From Actinomadura rupiterrae (GTDB taxonomy: Bacteria > Actinomycetota > Actinomycetes > Streptosporangiales > Streptosporangiaceae): a DNA stretch of 64,000 nt. The notes under the pieces are model-generated. The model did no database searches. It saw only the letters and a list, made by a program, of their open reading frames with translations, and was not told where the DNA came from. This document shows positions 32,670 to 41,244 of the stretch, one piece after another. Every line of letters starts with the position of its first letter. Position 1 is the stretch's first letter. The stretch spans positions 62,001 to 126,000 of the forward strand of contig NZ_JAMZEA010000006.1 of the NCBI RefSeq assembly GCF_024172125.1, given 5' to 3'. A program made the position numbers and the translations under genes.

Positions 32670-33632
32670 ATGGACAGCGCCGTCGACGTCCGGATCCTGT
32701 GTCCGGGCCAGAACTGGATGGCCATCGGCAGCCTGCTCGCCAACGGCATGGGCGGCTACCGGAGCCCGCTGCCGGACGGCTCGACGATCGCCGCCGTCAC
32801 CGGCACCCCGCCCGCCCGGCTCGGCATGGACGGTCCCGGACTCGTCGCGCGGGGCCGCTACCACTTCGGGATCACCACCCCGACCTGGGCGCTGCGGATG
32901 GCGTGCGAGGGCAAGGGCCCCTACCGCGAACCGCTGCCGCTCCGCGCCGTGGCCGGTTTCGCCCATGACGACCGGCTCGCCCTCGCCGTCCGCGCGGAGA
33001 CCGGGATCACGAGCCTGCGGCAGATCGCCGCGGCCAAGCCCGCGCTGAACGTCTCGATGCCCGGCCGGGAGATGGGCCACCCCGCCCGCTGGGTCATGGA
33101 CGAGATCCTCGGCTGGTACGGCTTCTCCCAGGAGGACCTGGAGAGCTGGGGCGGGCGGCTGCTGGACGACCGGCCGCGCTCGCAGAACTCCCCGGACGCG
33201 GTCCCCGCCGACCCGTCGTTCGACGCCGTCTTCGACGAGGCGATCATGACGATGCGCTGGCGGAAGCTCACCACCCAGTACGACCTGGCCTTCCTGCCGC
33301 TGGACGACGACGTCCTGCGGCGCGCGACCGCGATGGGCATGCCCGCCGGGGTGATCGAGAAGGGGCGGCTGCGCGGGGTCGAGCAGGACGTCCCGACCAT
33401 CGACTTCTCCGGCTGGGTGCTCTACACCGCCGCCGACGCGCCCGACGAGCTCGTGCGGCTGGCCGTCCGGGCGCTGGACGAGCAGAAGGACACGATCTCG
33501 GGCCGCTTCACCGGTCCGACGCGCCCGCTGACCAGCCCGGTGGACATGCGCGAGGTGTGCCGGAACCTGCCCGTCCCGCTGCATCCGGGGGCCGAGGCCT
33601 ACTACCGCGACAACGGATATCTGGAGGATTGA
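32670..33632 (+). CDS. TAXI-family periplasmic-binding-fold protein without signal peptide
   Basis: 320 residues. The end, PVPLHPGAEAYYRDNGY, is the typical C-terminus of TAXI-family TRAP solute receptors, and VRILCPGQNWMAIGSLLANGM, PLRAVAGFAHDDRLALAV and TGITSLRQIAAAKPALNVSM fit the same family. There is no signal peptide or lipobox and no TRAP membrane gene nearby, so it probably stays in the cytoplasm as an enzyme or sensor. Related binding folds are known as decarboxylases. GAGGAG precedes ATG 32670. It is the least expected member of this operon. Confidence 0.75.
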   Translation: MDSAVDVRILCPGQNWMAIGSLLANGMGGYRSPLPDGSTIAAVTGTPPARLGMDGPGLVARGRYHFGITTPTWALRMACEGKGPYREPLPLRAVAGFAHDDRLALAVRAETGITSLRQIAAAKPALNVSMPGREMGHPARWVMDEILGWYGFSQEDLESWGGRLLDDRPRSQNSPDAVPADPSFDAVFDEAIMTMRWRKLTTQYDLAFLPLDDDVLRRATAMGMPAGVIEKGRLRGVEQDVPTIDFSGWVLYTAADAPDELVRLAVRALDEQKDTISGRFTGPTRPLTSPVDMREVCRNLPVPLHPGAEAYYRDNGYLED

Positions 33633-34612
33633 TGGGCCTCGTCCGCGAACGTTTTGAGACCTTCCCCTTCACCGGAGAAGCCCGGATCTTCGACCGGGAG
33701 GAGGAACTGCTGCTCGCCGATCCCCTAGCCTTCCCCGATGGCCGCAAACGCGCGCGCGATCACGGACCGGTCGAGGTCGTCCACTTCGACCCGGCCTACG
33801 TGCGGCAGCCGTTCGCCCACCCGCGCGGGGTCTACGAGAGCGACTTCCTGCGGCTGGAGTGGCAGACCATGGACAACCGGCAGCCCTTCTACCACCGCAA
33901 CTGCGACGTGGACGAGCTGTCCTACCAGGTCACCGGGGTCCGGTCGCTGATGACCGACTTCGGCAGCGTGGACCTGGTACCGGGCGACTTCTCCCGGCTT
34001 CCGGTCGGCGCGGCGCACGACAACTACGGCCGCGAGGACATCCACCTGCTGTTCTACGTCCCCGCCCCGGTCACCGAGACGCACCCCGCGGACCGGACTT
34101 CCGGGGTGGTCATCCCGCCGTTCGACGGCTGGGAGCCCGCCGTGATCAACGAGCTGATCACCGAATGCCTCGGCGGGACGGGGCACGACATCGTCCTGGC
34201 GCCGATGGACGAGCGCGTCCTGCTGGAGCAGGCGGCGAGGGAGACCGAGCGGCTGAAGATCCTCCGTCCCGCCGACGTCCCCGGCACCACGTGGCTCTAC
34301 TCCGGTGCCGACGTGCGCATCGGACGGGTGTTCCACGAGGCGTCGGACGGGCGCGTCTACCGGCGCGTCCGCAACGCCGTGGAGATCCAGTACCAGATCT
34401 CCGGCGAGCGGACGCTCGTCACGCAGCGCGGAACGGTCCACCTGGTGCCGGGCGACTTCGTCCAGGTGCCGGTAGGGGTGGCGTTCACGAGCATCCATCG
34501 GGAGGCGAGCGCCCACATCGTCCTGAACTCGGCGCGGGAGCTGCCGCGCGTGGCGGACGCGACCGGCTTCGGCGAGCGGCTGCCGGCGAGCGCGATCGAG
34601 GCGCTGCGATGA
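33632..34612 (+). CDS. Bicupin, homogentisate/gentisate dioxygenase-like
   Basis: 326 residues with two cupin repeats. The first has YHRNCDVDELSYQVTG and VDLVPGDFSRLPVGAAH; the second has VEIQYQISGERTL and VHLVPGDFVQVPVGVAF. The first is closest to homogentisate dioxygenase N-terminal cupins. Only the first keeps a His/Glu-type metal site; the second lacks the H-x-H motif, so it may be structural. Its start overlaps the previous stop by one base, and its own stop overlaps the next start. Ring-cleaving dioxygenase activity before the FAH step is the likely role. Confidence 0.75.
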   Translation: MGLVRERFETFPFTGEARIFDREEELLLADPLAFPDGRKRARDHGPVEVVHFDPAYVRQPFAHPRGVYESDFLRLEWQTMDNRQPFYHRNCDVDELSYQVTGVRSLMTDFGSVDLVPGDFSRLPVGAAHDNYGREDIHLLFYVPAPVTETHPADRTSGVVIPPFDGWEPAVINELITECLGGTGHDIVLAPMDERVLLEQAARETERLKILRPADVPGTTWLYSGADVRIGRVFHEASDGRVYRRVRNAVEIQYQISGERTLVTQRGTVHLVPGDFVQVPVGVAFTSIHREASAHIVLNSARELPRVADATGFGERLPASAIEALR

Positions 34613-35718
34613 CGGCTCTGCCAGGCACGATGCTGGCCGCTCGGGCGCATGACCGGACCGGCGGGCTGGCGCTGGAGAAGATCGCCGTTCCGGAGCCGGG
34701 CCCGGAGGACGTCCTGGTGCGGGTGGTTTCGGCCGGTCTGGCGCCGAGCCTGATGAAGCTGCTCGCGCGCGGTTCGTTCAAGCACCTGCCCAGCACGCCG
34801 GGCCACGAGATCGCCGGAGTCGTCGAGGCCGCCGGCGCCGAGGCCGATCAGGGCCTGGTCGGGGCCCGGGTGCGGGTGCATCCGGTGCTGTCGTGCGGGG
34901 CCTGCCGGCACTGCCGCACCGACCGCGAGCAGATGTGCGGCTCGTCCGCCATGATCGGCCACGGCGCGCACGGGCGCGGGCCCATGCCGCTCTACGAGCG
35001 CTACCACGACGGCGGGCTGGCGGAGTACGTCCGCGTCCCGGCCCGGCTGGTCGACCGGCTGCCGGACGCGGTCGGCTTCGACCTCGGCGCCAAGCTCCAC
35101 GACCTGGGCAACGCCCACCGCGCGCTGACCAGCGCCGGGATGCCGTCCGAGGCGACGCTGGTCATCACCGCCGCGACCGGGACGATGGGGACGGCGACGA
35201 TCAGGCTCGCCCCGTTCTTCGGCGTGACGCGGCTGGTCCTGGTCGCGCGCTCGGCCGAGCGGCTCCGAGCGGTGCGCGCCCTGAGCACGGTCCCGGTCGA
35301 GACCGTCGCGCTGGACACCCTCGATCCGGACTGGCCCGAACAGGACGAGCTGACCGCCCGCCTGCGCGAACTCGCCCCGGACGGCGCCGACGCCGTCATC
35401 GACTACCTCCCGCAGGGATCCGGGACGGCGCAGTGCGTCTCCGCCCTCGCGACCGGCGGAGCCCTCGTCCACATGGGCGGCAACCGCACGCCGCTCCCCT
35501 TCTCGGCGCGCGACCTCCAGCACCGCTGCTGGCGGATCGTCGGCACGCGCGCCTGCACCCGCTCCGACACCGCCGCCGTCCTCCGCCTGCTCGGTTCGGG
35601 CGCCCTGACCGCCGACGAGCTGATCACGCACCGGTTCCCGCTGGCCGAGGTCAACGAGGCGCTCGCGCACCTGGAGAACCGCGACCAGCCCATCTGGATG
35701 GCGGTGGTCCAGCCGTGA
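34609..35718 (+). CDS. Zinc-containing alcohol dehydrogenase (MDR family)
   Basis: 369 residues. It has the structural-zinc loop SCGACRHCRTDREQMCG (four Cys), the catalytic-zinc helix PGHEIAGVVEAAG and a cofactor motif AATGTMGTATIRLA. The substrate and the NAD/NADP preference are not clear. ATG 34609 overlaps the stop of the bicupin gene. It would oxidise an alcohol, or reduce a carbonyl, of a pathway intermediate. Confidence 0.88.
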   Translation: MTALPGTMLAARAHDRTGGLALEKIAVPEPGPEDVLVRVVSAGLAPSLMKLLARGSFKHLPSTPGHEIAGVVEAAGAEADQGLVGARVRVHPVLSCGACRHCRTDREQMCGSSAMIGHGAHGRGPMPLYERYHDGGLAEYVRVPARLVDRLPDAVGFDLGAKLHDLGNAHRALTSAGMPSEATLVITAATGTMGTATIRLAPFFGVTRLVLVARSAERLRAVRALSTVPVETVALDTLDPDWPEQDELTARLRELAPDGADAVIDYLPQGSGTAQCVSALATGGALVHMGGNRTPLPFSARDLQHRCWRIVGTRACTRSDTAAVLRLLGSGALTADELITHRFPLAEVNEALAHLENRDQPIWMAVVQP

Positions 35719-35797
35719 TCGAAGGAAGCGCGCCGAGCCGGCCAGCGAGCCGGCTCGGCGCGCGAGCCGGCAGTACCCCCTCGGAAGGACATCTGAA

Positions 35798-36514
35798 ATG
35801 AGCGACTGGCTCACCCTCGCCACGGCGGACGGCCCCATGCGGGTCTTCGCCGCCCGTCCTGCGCGTCCCAGCGGACGGGCTGTCGTCGTGCTGCAAGAGG
35901 CGTTCGGCGTGAACGCCCACATCCAGGACATCGCCCGGCGGTTCGCCGAGGCGGGCTACCTCGCGCTGGCCCCCGACCTCTTCCACCGCACCGGGGTGGA
36001 CGACCTGCCCTACGAACGACACGCCGACGCGTTGGAGATCATCAAGGAGATCGGACCCGAGCGGATCAACACCGACGTCCAAGCCGTCCTGGCACATCTG
36101 CGGGAGGACGAAGGCGTCGGGCTGGCGGCCACGGCGATCGTCGGATTCTGCTTCGGCGGACGGGCCGCGTTCACCGCCGCGACCGCGACTCCCGGTCTCG
36201 GCGCCGCCGTGGTCTTCTACGGGCCCGGCATCGCCGCCGGGCCGCACGCCGTCCTGGACCGGGCCGGTGCGCTGACCGCGCCCGTCCTGCTGCACGTCGG
36301 GGCGGACGATCCGACCATCCCGGCCGAGCAGGTCGCGGCGATCGACAGCGCCCTCGCAGGCGTTGGAATCGGCTTCGAGCAGCACGTATACGCCGAAGCC
36401 GGGCACGCGTTCGCGTGCGACGCGCGCCCGCACATGTACCGGGAGCCGGCCGCCGCCCTCGCCTGGGAACGCACGCACGCGTTCCTGGAGAAGCACTTGC
36501 AGGAGGCGCGGTGA
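35798..36514 (+). CDS. Dienelactone hydrolase family protein
   Basis: 238 residues with the full DLH set: Cys118 nucleophile in GFCFGG, Glu34 in VVLQEAFGVN, Asp171 in HVGADDPTIP and His203 in YAEAGHAFACD. True dienelactone hydrolases open lactones to maleylacetate in chlorocatechol or hydroxyquinol routes; relatives act on other esters. GGAAGG precedes ATG 35798. Its stop overlaps the monooxygenase start (GTGA). Its presence strengthens the aromatic-degradation reading. Confidence 0.9.
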   Translation: MSDWLTLATADGPMRVFAARPARPSGRAVVVLQEAFGVNAHIQDIARRFAEAGYLALAPDLFHRTGVDDLPYERHADALEIIKEIGPERINTDVQAVLAHLREDEGVGLAATAIVGFCFGGRAAFTAATATPGLGAAVVFYGPGIAAGPHAVLDRAGALTAPVLLHVGADDPTIPAEQVAAIDSALAGVGIGFEQHVYAEAGHAFACDARPHMYREPAAALAWERTHAFLEKHLQEAR

Positions 36515-38064
36515 CGAACCCGCCCGTCCTCATCGTCGGCGCCGGACCGGTCGGCCTCACCGCCGCGAGCCTGCTCGCGGCGCGCGGCGTCCCGGTCGTC
36601 CTGGTCGAGCGCAACGCCACGACCAGCGACGAGGCCAAGGCCATCAGCCTGGACGACGAGTCGCTGCGCACCTTCCAGGCCGCGGGCCTGGCCGACACGA
36701 TCCTCGGCGTCGTCGTCCCCGGCACCGGGACCCGCTACTACGACCGCAAGGGCCGCCCCCTCTTCCATGCGCGCGGCCCCGCGCCCTACCGGCTCGGCTA
36801 CCCGTTCAAGAACCAGTTCGCCCAGCCCGAACTGGAACGCGTCCTGCTCGAAGCGCTCAAGGACGAGGACGTCGACCTGCGCTTCTCCACCGAACTGGTC
36901 GCCATCGACGACACCGGCGACGCGGTGACCGTCCACCTGCGCTCGGGCGGGCACGAGGAAACGCTCGACGTGAGCTGGGTGCTCGGCTGCGACGGCGGCC
37001 GCAGCACCGTGCGCGAGCTCAAGGGCATCGACATGACCGGCGTCAGCCACAAGGACGTCTGGCTCGTCGCCGACACCCTCGGCGACCACCACGACGAGCG
37101 CTACGGCATGCACCTGGGACGTCCGGACCGTCCGACCGTGATCGTCGCCGGGCGCGACGGGCGCTGCCGCTACGAGTTCCGCCTCCGGCCCGGCGAGGGC
37201 GCTGCGGGGACGAAACCCGACTTCGCGACCATCGAACGCCTCGTCGGGCGCTACCGGCGCATCACCCCCGAGCAGGTCGAACGCTGTACGAACTACACCT
37301 TCAACGGCGTCGTCGCCGACTCCTGGCACGACGGGCGCTGCTTCCTGCTCGGCGACGCCGCGCACATGATGCCGCCCTTCGCCGGCCAGGGCCTCAACTC
37401 CGGCGTCCGCGACGCCGTGAACCTCGCCTGGAAGGTCGCCGAGGTGTGGCACGGCCGCGCGCGTCCCGCCCTGCTGGACACCTACGAGGCGGAGCGCCGC
37501 CCGCACGCCACCGCGATGGTCCGCTTCTCCGAGCGGCTCGGCGAGGTCGTCATGACTACCGACCGCACCCGGGCCCTCGTCCGGGACACTCTGGTCAGGG
37601 CCCTGCTGCTGACGTCCGCCGGGCGCCGCTACCTCAGCGAGATGCGGTTCCGGCCGCGCGCCGTCCACACCGCCGGGCTCGTGACGGGCGACCACCCGCT
37701 CACGGGCACGCAGCTGCCGCAACCCCGGGTTCTCGTCCCGCCCGGCCTGCATCCGCGGCTCCTGGACGATGTGCTCGGGCAAGGGCTCGTCCTGCTGGGG
37801 GTGAACGTCGGCCCCGATGCCTGGGCGAACGTGCCGTCGGTGCCGCTGACGCAGATCGACGTCGCGCTCGGCGACCGGCTCCCGTCCCCGCGCGACGGAC
37901 GCCAGGCCATCGCCGACGCGGACGGCCGCCTGGAAGCCGCCCTGGCCCCGGCCGACGGCTGCTTCGTCCTGGTCAAACCCGACCGGTACATCGGCGCCGT
38001 CCTGCCACCCGCCCGGCTCAGCCTCCTCGACATCCTGCTGGCACCCCTCCTCGCCACCGATTGA
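36511..38064 (+). CDS. FAD-dependent aromatic monooxygenase (MhpA/PheA-type)
   Basis: 517 residues of a class A flavoprotein hydroxylase: dinucleotide motif GAGPVGLTAASLLAARG, ribose-binding LVERN, the DG motif LGCDGGRSTVREL, and the GD motif LLGDAAHMMPPFAGQGLNSG. A C-terminal thioredoxin-like domain, as in phenol hydroxylase and MhpA, is suggested (VLLGVNVGPDAW, GCFVLVKPDRYIGAV). Such enzymes hydroxylate phenolic rings ortho or para to an OH. GTG 36511 follows AGGAGG and overlaps the DLH stop. It would supply the diol for ring cleavage. Confidence 0.92.
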   Translation: MTNPPVLIVGAGPVGLTAASLLAARGVPVVLVERNATTSDEAKAISLDDESLRTFQAAGLADTILGVVVPGTGTRYYDRKGRPLFHARGPAPYRLGYPFKNQFAQPELERVLLEALKDEDVDLRFSTELVAIDDTGDAVTVHLRSGGHEETLDVSWVLGCDGGRSTVRELKGIDMTGVSHKDVWLVADTLGDHHDERYGMHLGRPDRPTVIVAGRDGRCRYEFRLRPGEGAAGTKPDFATIERLVGRYRRITPEQVERCTNYTFNGVVADSWHDGRCFLLGDAAHMMPPFAGQGLNSGVRDAVNLAWKVAEVWHGRARPALLDTYEAERRPHATAMVRFSERLGEVVMTTDRTRALVRDTLVRALLLTSAGRRYLSEMRFRPRAVHTAGLVTGDHPLTGTQLPQPRVLVPPGLHPRLLDDVLGQGLVLLGVNVGPDAWANVPSVPLTQIDVALGDRLPSPRDGRQAIADADGRLEAALAPADGCFVLVKPDRYIGAVLPPARLSLLDILLAPLLATD

Positions 38065-38179
38065 GCCGCTTATCGCGGACGTATCGAAAAGCGCATACAT
38101 CACCGCAACGGCCGCCCGTCTTCAGTGGTCCCACGGCAGATCGGCGGTCTGGTCCGCCGACCGGAAGGGAGCGGTGATC

Positions 38180-39421
38180 ATGGCTTCGGAATCCGCAGGG
38201 GGCATCGGCCGGCGGCGGCTGCTCGGGTGGGGCGGGCTGACGGCGGGCGCGCTGGCGGCCGGTCTCCGGCCCTCGTCCGCGCGGGCCGACGAGGCCGACA
38301 CCACCGCGATCCCGCCGGACGCCCGTCCCGGCGGGGCCTACGACAAGTACGTGGCGAAACTGGCGGCGGAGGGCAAGTTCTCCGGCGTGGTGATGCTGGC
38401 ACGCCACGGCCGGACCGTCCTGTCCCGCAGCTACGGCATGGCCGACCGGGAGAAGGGCGTCCGCAACGACGAGAACACCGCGTTCAACCTCAGCTCGGCG
38501 GGCAAGCCGTTCGGCGCGGTGGCCATCCTGCAACTGGCGCAGCAGGGCAAGCTGCGCCTGTCGGACACGGTCGGCGCCCACCTCACCGGCTTCGCCCCGG
38601 AGATCGCCGACCGGGTGACCCTCCACCACCTGCTCAGCGGCACGTCCGGCCTGAGCAGCCCGGACGAGGACCTGCAGCGCGTCTACCAGAGCCGCGACGA
38701 GGTGCACGACTACTGCGAGAAGTGGGCCCGCGAATCCAAAGTGGAGGCGCCGCCCGGCACCCCCACCGACCACGCCGGCGCCGAGGTCGCCATCCCCGCC
38801 CTGATCGTCGAGGCCGTGTCCGGCATGCCGTACTGGGACTACGTCGAGCAGAACATCTTCAAGCGCTGCGGCATGACCGGCACGGCGTTCTACACCCGTC
38901 CGCAATGGCTCACCGACCAGCACATCGCCCACTCCTACATGCGGCAGTCCGACGGCAGCCTGGTCGACTGCGTCCGCAACCTCGACAAGGGCAGCCTCGA
39001 CCCGTACCAGCTCGGCAAGAACCCCGGCCGCAACTTCATCGATCCCCCCGGCGACGGCGGCTTCGCCACCGCCCCCGACCTCGTCCGCTTCGCCACCGGC
39101 CTCGCCGACGGCACCCTCCTCGACCGCCACTACGCCGAACTCCTCACCGGCCCCAAGATCCCGCACGGCCCCCAGGGCGGCGGCGGTCTCGCCGCAGGCA
39201 GCGTCCCCGCCGAAGCGTCCTTCGGCGCCTACTCCGTCCCGGTCAGCATCATCAACGGCCAGTGGCTGATCGAACGCGCCGGCGTCAACCCGGGCAGCGC
39301 CGCCAACTGGAACATCTACCCCGACACCGGCTGGGTCGGCATCATCCTCGCCAACACCGACGGCGTCCCCTTCATCGACCTCATCCAACGAGAGACCCAG
39401 GCCATCACCGGCCAGAGCTAG
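38180..39421 (+). CDS. Exported serine hydrolase of the beta-lactamase/DD-peptidase (class C-like) family
   Basis: About 413 residues with a twin-arginine signal (GRRRLLGWGGLTAGALAAGL). The S-x-x-K motif is present (SSAGKPFG), with LHHLLSGTSGL after it. Where active members have Y-S-N, this protein reads TPTDHAGAEVAIPALIV, so the catalytic Tyr appears to be lost. The third motif is represented by GWVGIIL near the end. Activity is therefore uncertain. ATG 38180 is nine bases after GGAAGGGAG. The stop overlaps that of a remnant on the other strand. Confidence 0.82.
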   Translation: MASESAGGIGRRRLLGWGGLTAGALAAGLRPSSARADEADTTAIPPDARPGGAYDKYVAKLAAEGKFSGVVMLARHGRTVLSRSYGMADREKGVRNDENTAFNLSSAGKPFGAVAILQLAQQGKLRLSDTVGAHLTGFAPEIADRVTLHHLLSGTSGLSSPDEDLQRVYQSRDEVHDYCEKWARESKVEAPPGTPTDHAGAEVAIPALIVEAVSGMPYWDYVEQNIFKRCGMTGTAFYTRPQWLTDQHIAHSYMRQSDGSLVDCVRNLDKGSLDPYQLGKNPGRNFIDPPGDGGFATAPDLVRFATGLADGTLLDRHYAELLTGPKIPHGPQGGGGLAAGSVPAEASFGAYSVPVSIINGQWLIERAGVNPGSAANWNIYPDTGWVGIILANTDGVPFIDLIQRETQAITGQS

Positions 39422-39570
39422 CGCAGACCGCGAACGACGTCCCGAAGCGCAGCGACCGCCCCGTCCTGCGCCTCGGCCCCCTCCATCCGCACCGGCGAGT
39501 TCAGCGCCGAATACTCGACGCTCACAAGGGCGTTCCCCACCCGCGCCCACGCCTGACCGGTAATCCGCCC
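39418..39570 (-). pseudogene. 3' remnant of a DUF3558-like lipoprotein gene
   Basis: The minus strand encodes ITGQAWARVGNALVSVEYSA and an Ala-rich end (VAALRDVVRGLR) before a stop at 39418. This looks like the C-terminus of a DUF3558-type lipoprotein, but no upstream portion exists: the frame runs into the antisense of the neighbouring broken SDR gene. A short surviving tail of a deleted gene is the best reading. Confidence 0.4.
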
Positions 39571-39595
39571 TGAAAACCCCGTCCGGGGGGCGGGG

Positions 39596-40269
39596 CTATT
39601 GGACGAGGGTGTCGGCGGGTTTGCGGGCGGTGTGGAGGTCCCAGTAGAGGTGGGCGAGGTCGTCGGGGTGTTTGAGCGGGACGCCTTCGGGGGCGCCTGG
39701 CGTGCCGGTGAGCCAAGCACCTATCGCGATGTGGCCAGCGAAGACGCCCTTGCCGTCCAGTGCCGCGTTCAGGTTGAGCACCCAGTTGCGCAGGGCCGCG
39801 CCGGCCATGCCGACACCGGCGAACACGGGGACGGGCGTGACCGAGGACGCGCCGGTGGTGAACAGCAGGTTCCGGCACCGGCGTCCAGCATCGCCGGGAG
39901 CACCGCGCGCGCCGCGGTGATCGCGCCGCAGCAGACGCTCTCGACCTGCAATCGGAGGTCGTCCGCGGTGACGTCGAGCGCGCCCGTGTCGCATACGGGC
40001 CCCACGGCCGGGGCGGAGTAGTGAAAGACATCGACTCCGCCGAACCGCGCTTCCGCGCTGTTCAGTGCGGCTACCAGCGAGGGCCGGCCGGTGACGTCGG
40101 CTGGAAATCCGGCTGCGCTGCCTCCCTCGGCTGCAAGCCGATCGGTCAGCTCACCGAGCCGTTCCGGGGACCGCGCGATCAGCGCGACATCGAATCCGTG
40201 CGCGCCGAAAACCTTCGCCAGAGAGAGGCCGAGGCGGGAACCTGCGGCTACAAGGGCAATCGTTGGCAT
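39596..40269 (-). pseudogene. SDR-family oxidoreductase, broken by a single-base frameshift
   Basis: From ATG 40269 (with GGAG upstream) the frame encodes a normal short-chain dehydrogenase N-terminus (PTIALVAAGSRLGLSLAKVF, PADVTGRPSLVAALN, AVLPAMLDAGAGT). Near 39865-39873 it leaves the family sequence. The continuation (LLFTTGASSVTPVPVFAGVG to the end at 39596) is in another frame, consistent with one lost base. The canonical Y-x-x-x-K is not obvious even after repair. It is divergent from a LysR gene that is also frameshifted. Confidence 0.8.
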
Positions 40270-40362
40270 GGGAACTCCTACGGATCGGCGATGGCCTCAG
40301 CCCACCACCGCCGCCTGCGGAGCGTCCAAGACCGTCCGGGCCACGATCGATAACCTGCGGGT

Positions 40363-41188
40363 ATGGATCGGTTGGAGACCCGGGAGCTGGCCTACTTCCT
40401 GGCGGTGGCCGAGGAGCTGCATTTCGGGCGTGCCGCGTCGCGGGTGGGCATCGCGCAGCCCGCATTGTCCAAGGCGATCCGGCGGCTGGAGCGCAGGCTG
40501 GGCGTCACGCTGTTCGAGCGGACGAGCCGCACGGTCGCGCTCACCGATGCCGGGCGCGTCCTCACCCGCGAAGCACGTGTCGCGCTGGACGCGGTGTCCG
40601 CCGCGGCACTGCGCACGCAGCGCGCCGGGACGCACGAGCCGCGCTTGGTCCTGGCCATGAAGCCCGGCGGCGACGCGGGTCTGCTCCCCGCGATCCTCGC
40701 CGCCTACGAACGCGAGCCGGACGCCGTCCCCATCGAGGTCGCTTTCGGCGCCGACGCCGCAGCCATGCTCCGCGAAGGCCAGGCCGACGCGGCCCTCCTG
40801 TACGCGCCGCCCGACGACCTGCGCGGCCTGGACGCCGAGCCGCTCCTCACCGAACCCCCGGTCGCCGTCCTCCCCGCGACCCCACCCGCTGGCGCACCGC
40901 TCGTCCCTGCGCATGAGCGACCTGGATGCCGAAACCCTGCACCGCAAACCCGACGACCCCCGCGAGATGCGGAGCATGGCCGAGCTCGTGCACCTGATCG
41001 CCCTGGGCCGCAAGATCGCCGTCCTCCCCCGCGTCCTCACGACACCCCTGCGCGACGACCTGACCACCATCCCGGTAACCGACCTGGACCCGGTCACCCT
41101 CCTCCTGGCCTGGCCCGCTCACGCGACGTCCAGGTCAGTGGCCGCCCTTGCCGGAGCCGCGACGAGCGCGGTGTCCGCCCACGCCTGA
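40363..41188 (+). pseudogene. LysR-family regulator, broken by a single-base frameshift
   Basis: ATG 40363 opens a LysR protein (ELAYFLAVAEELHFGRAASR, VGIAQPALSKAIRRLERRLG) that reads normally to AVLPAT near 40880. There a CCCC tract (40880-40883) appears to hold one extra C. After it, the family sequence resumes in another frame (HPLAHRSSLRMSDLDAE, HLIALGRKIAVLPR) and stops at 41188. The repaired length, about 274, is normal. It is divergent from the equally damaged SDR gene, its likely target. Confidence 0.85.
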
Positions 41189-41244
41189 TGTCCGACGGCG
41201 GCGGCCCCGCCGACCGGGGGTCGACGGGGCCGCGAGTGCACGGG

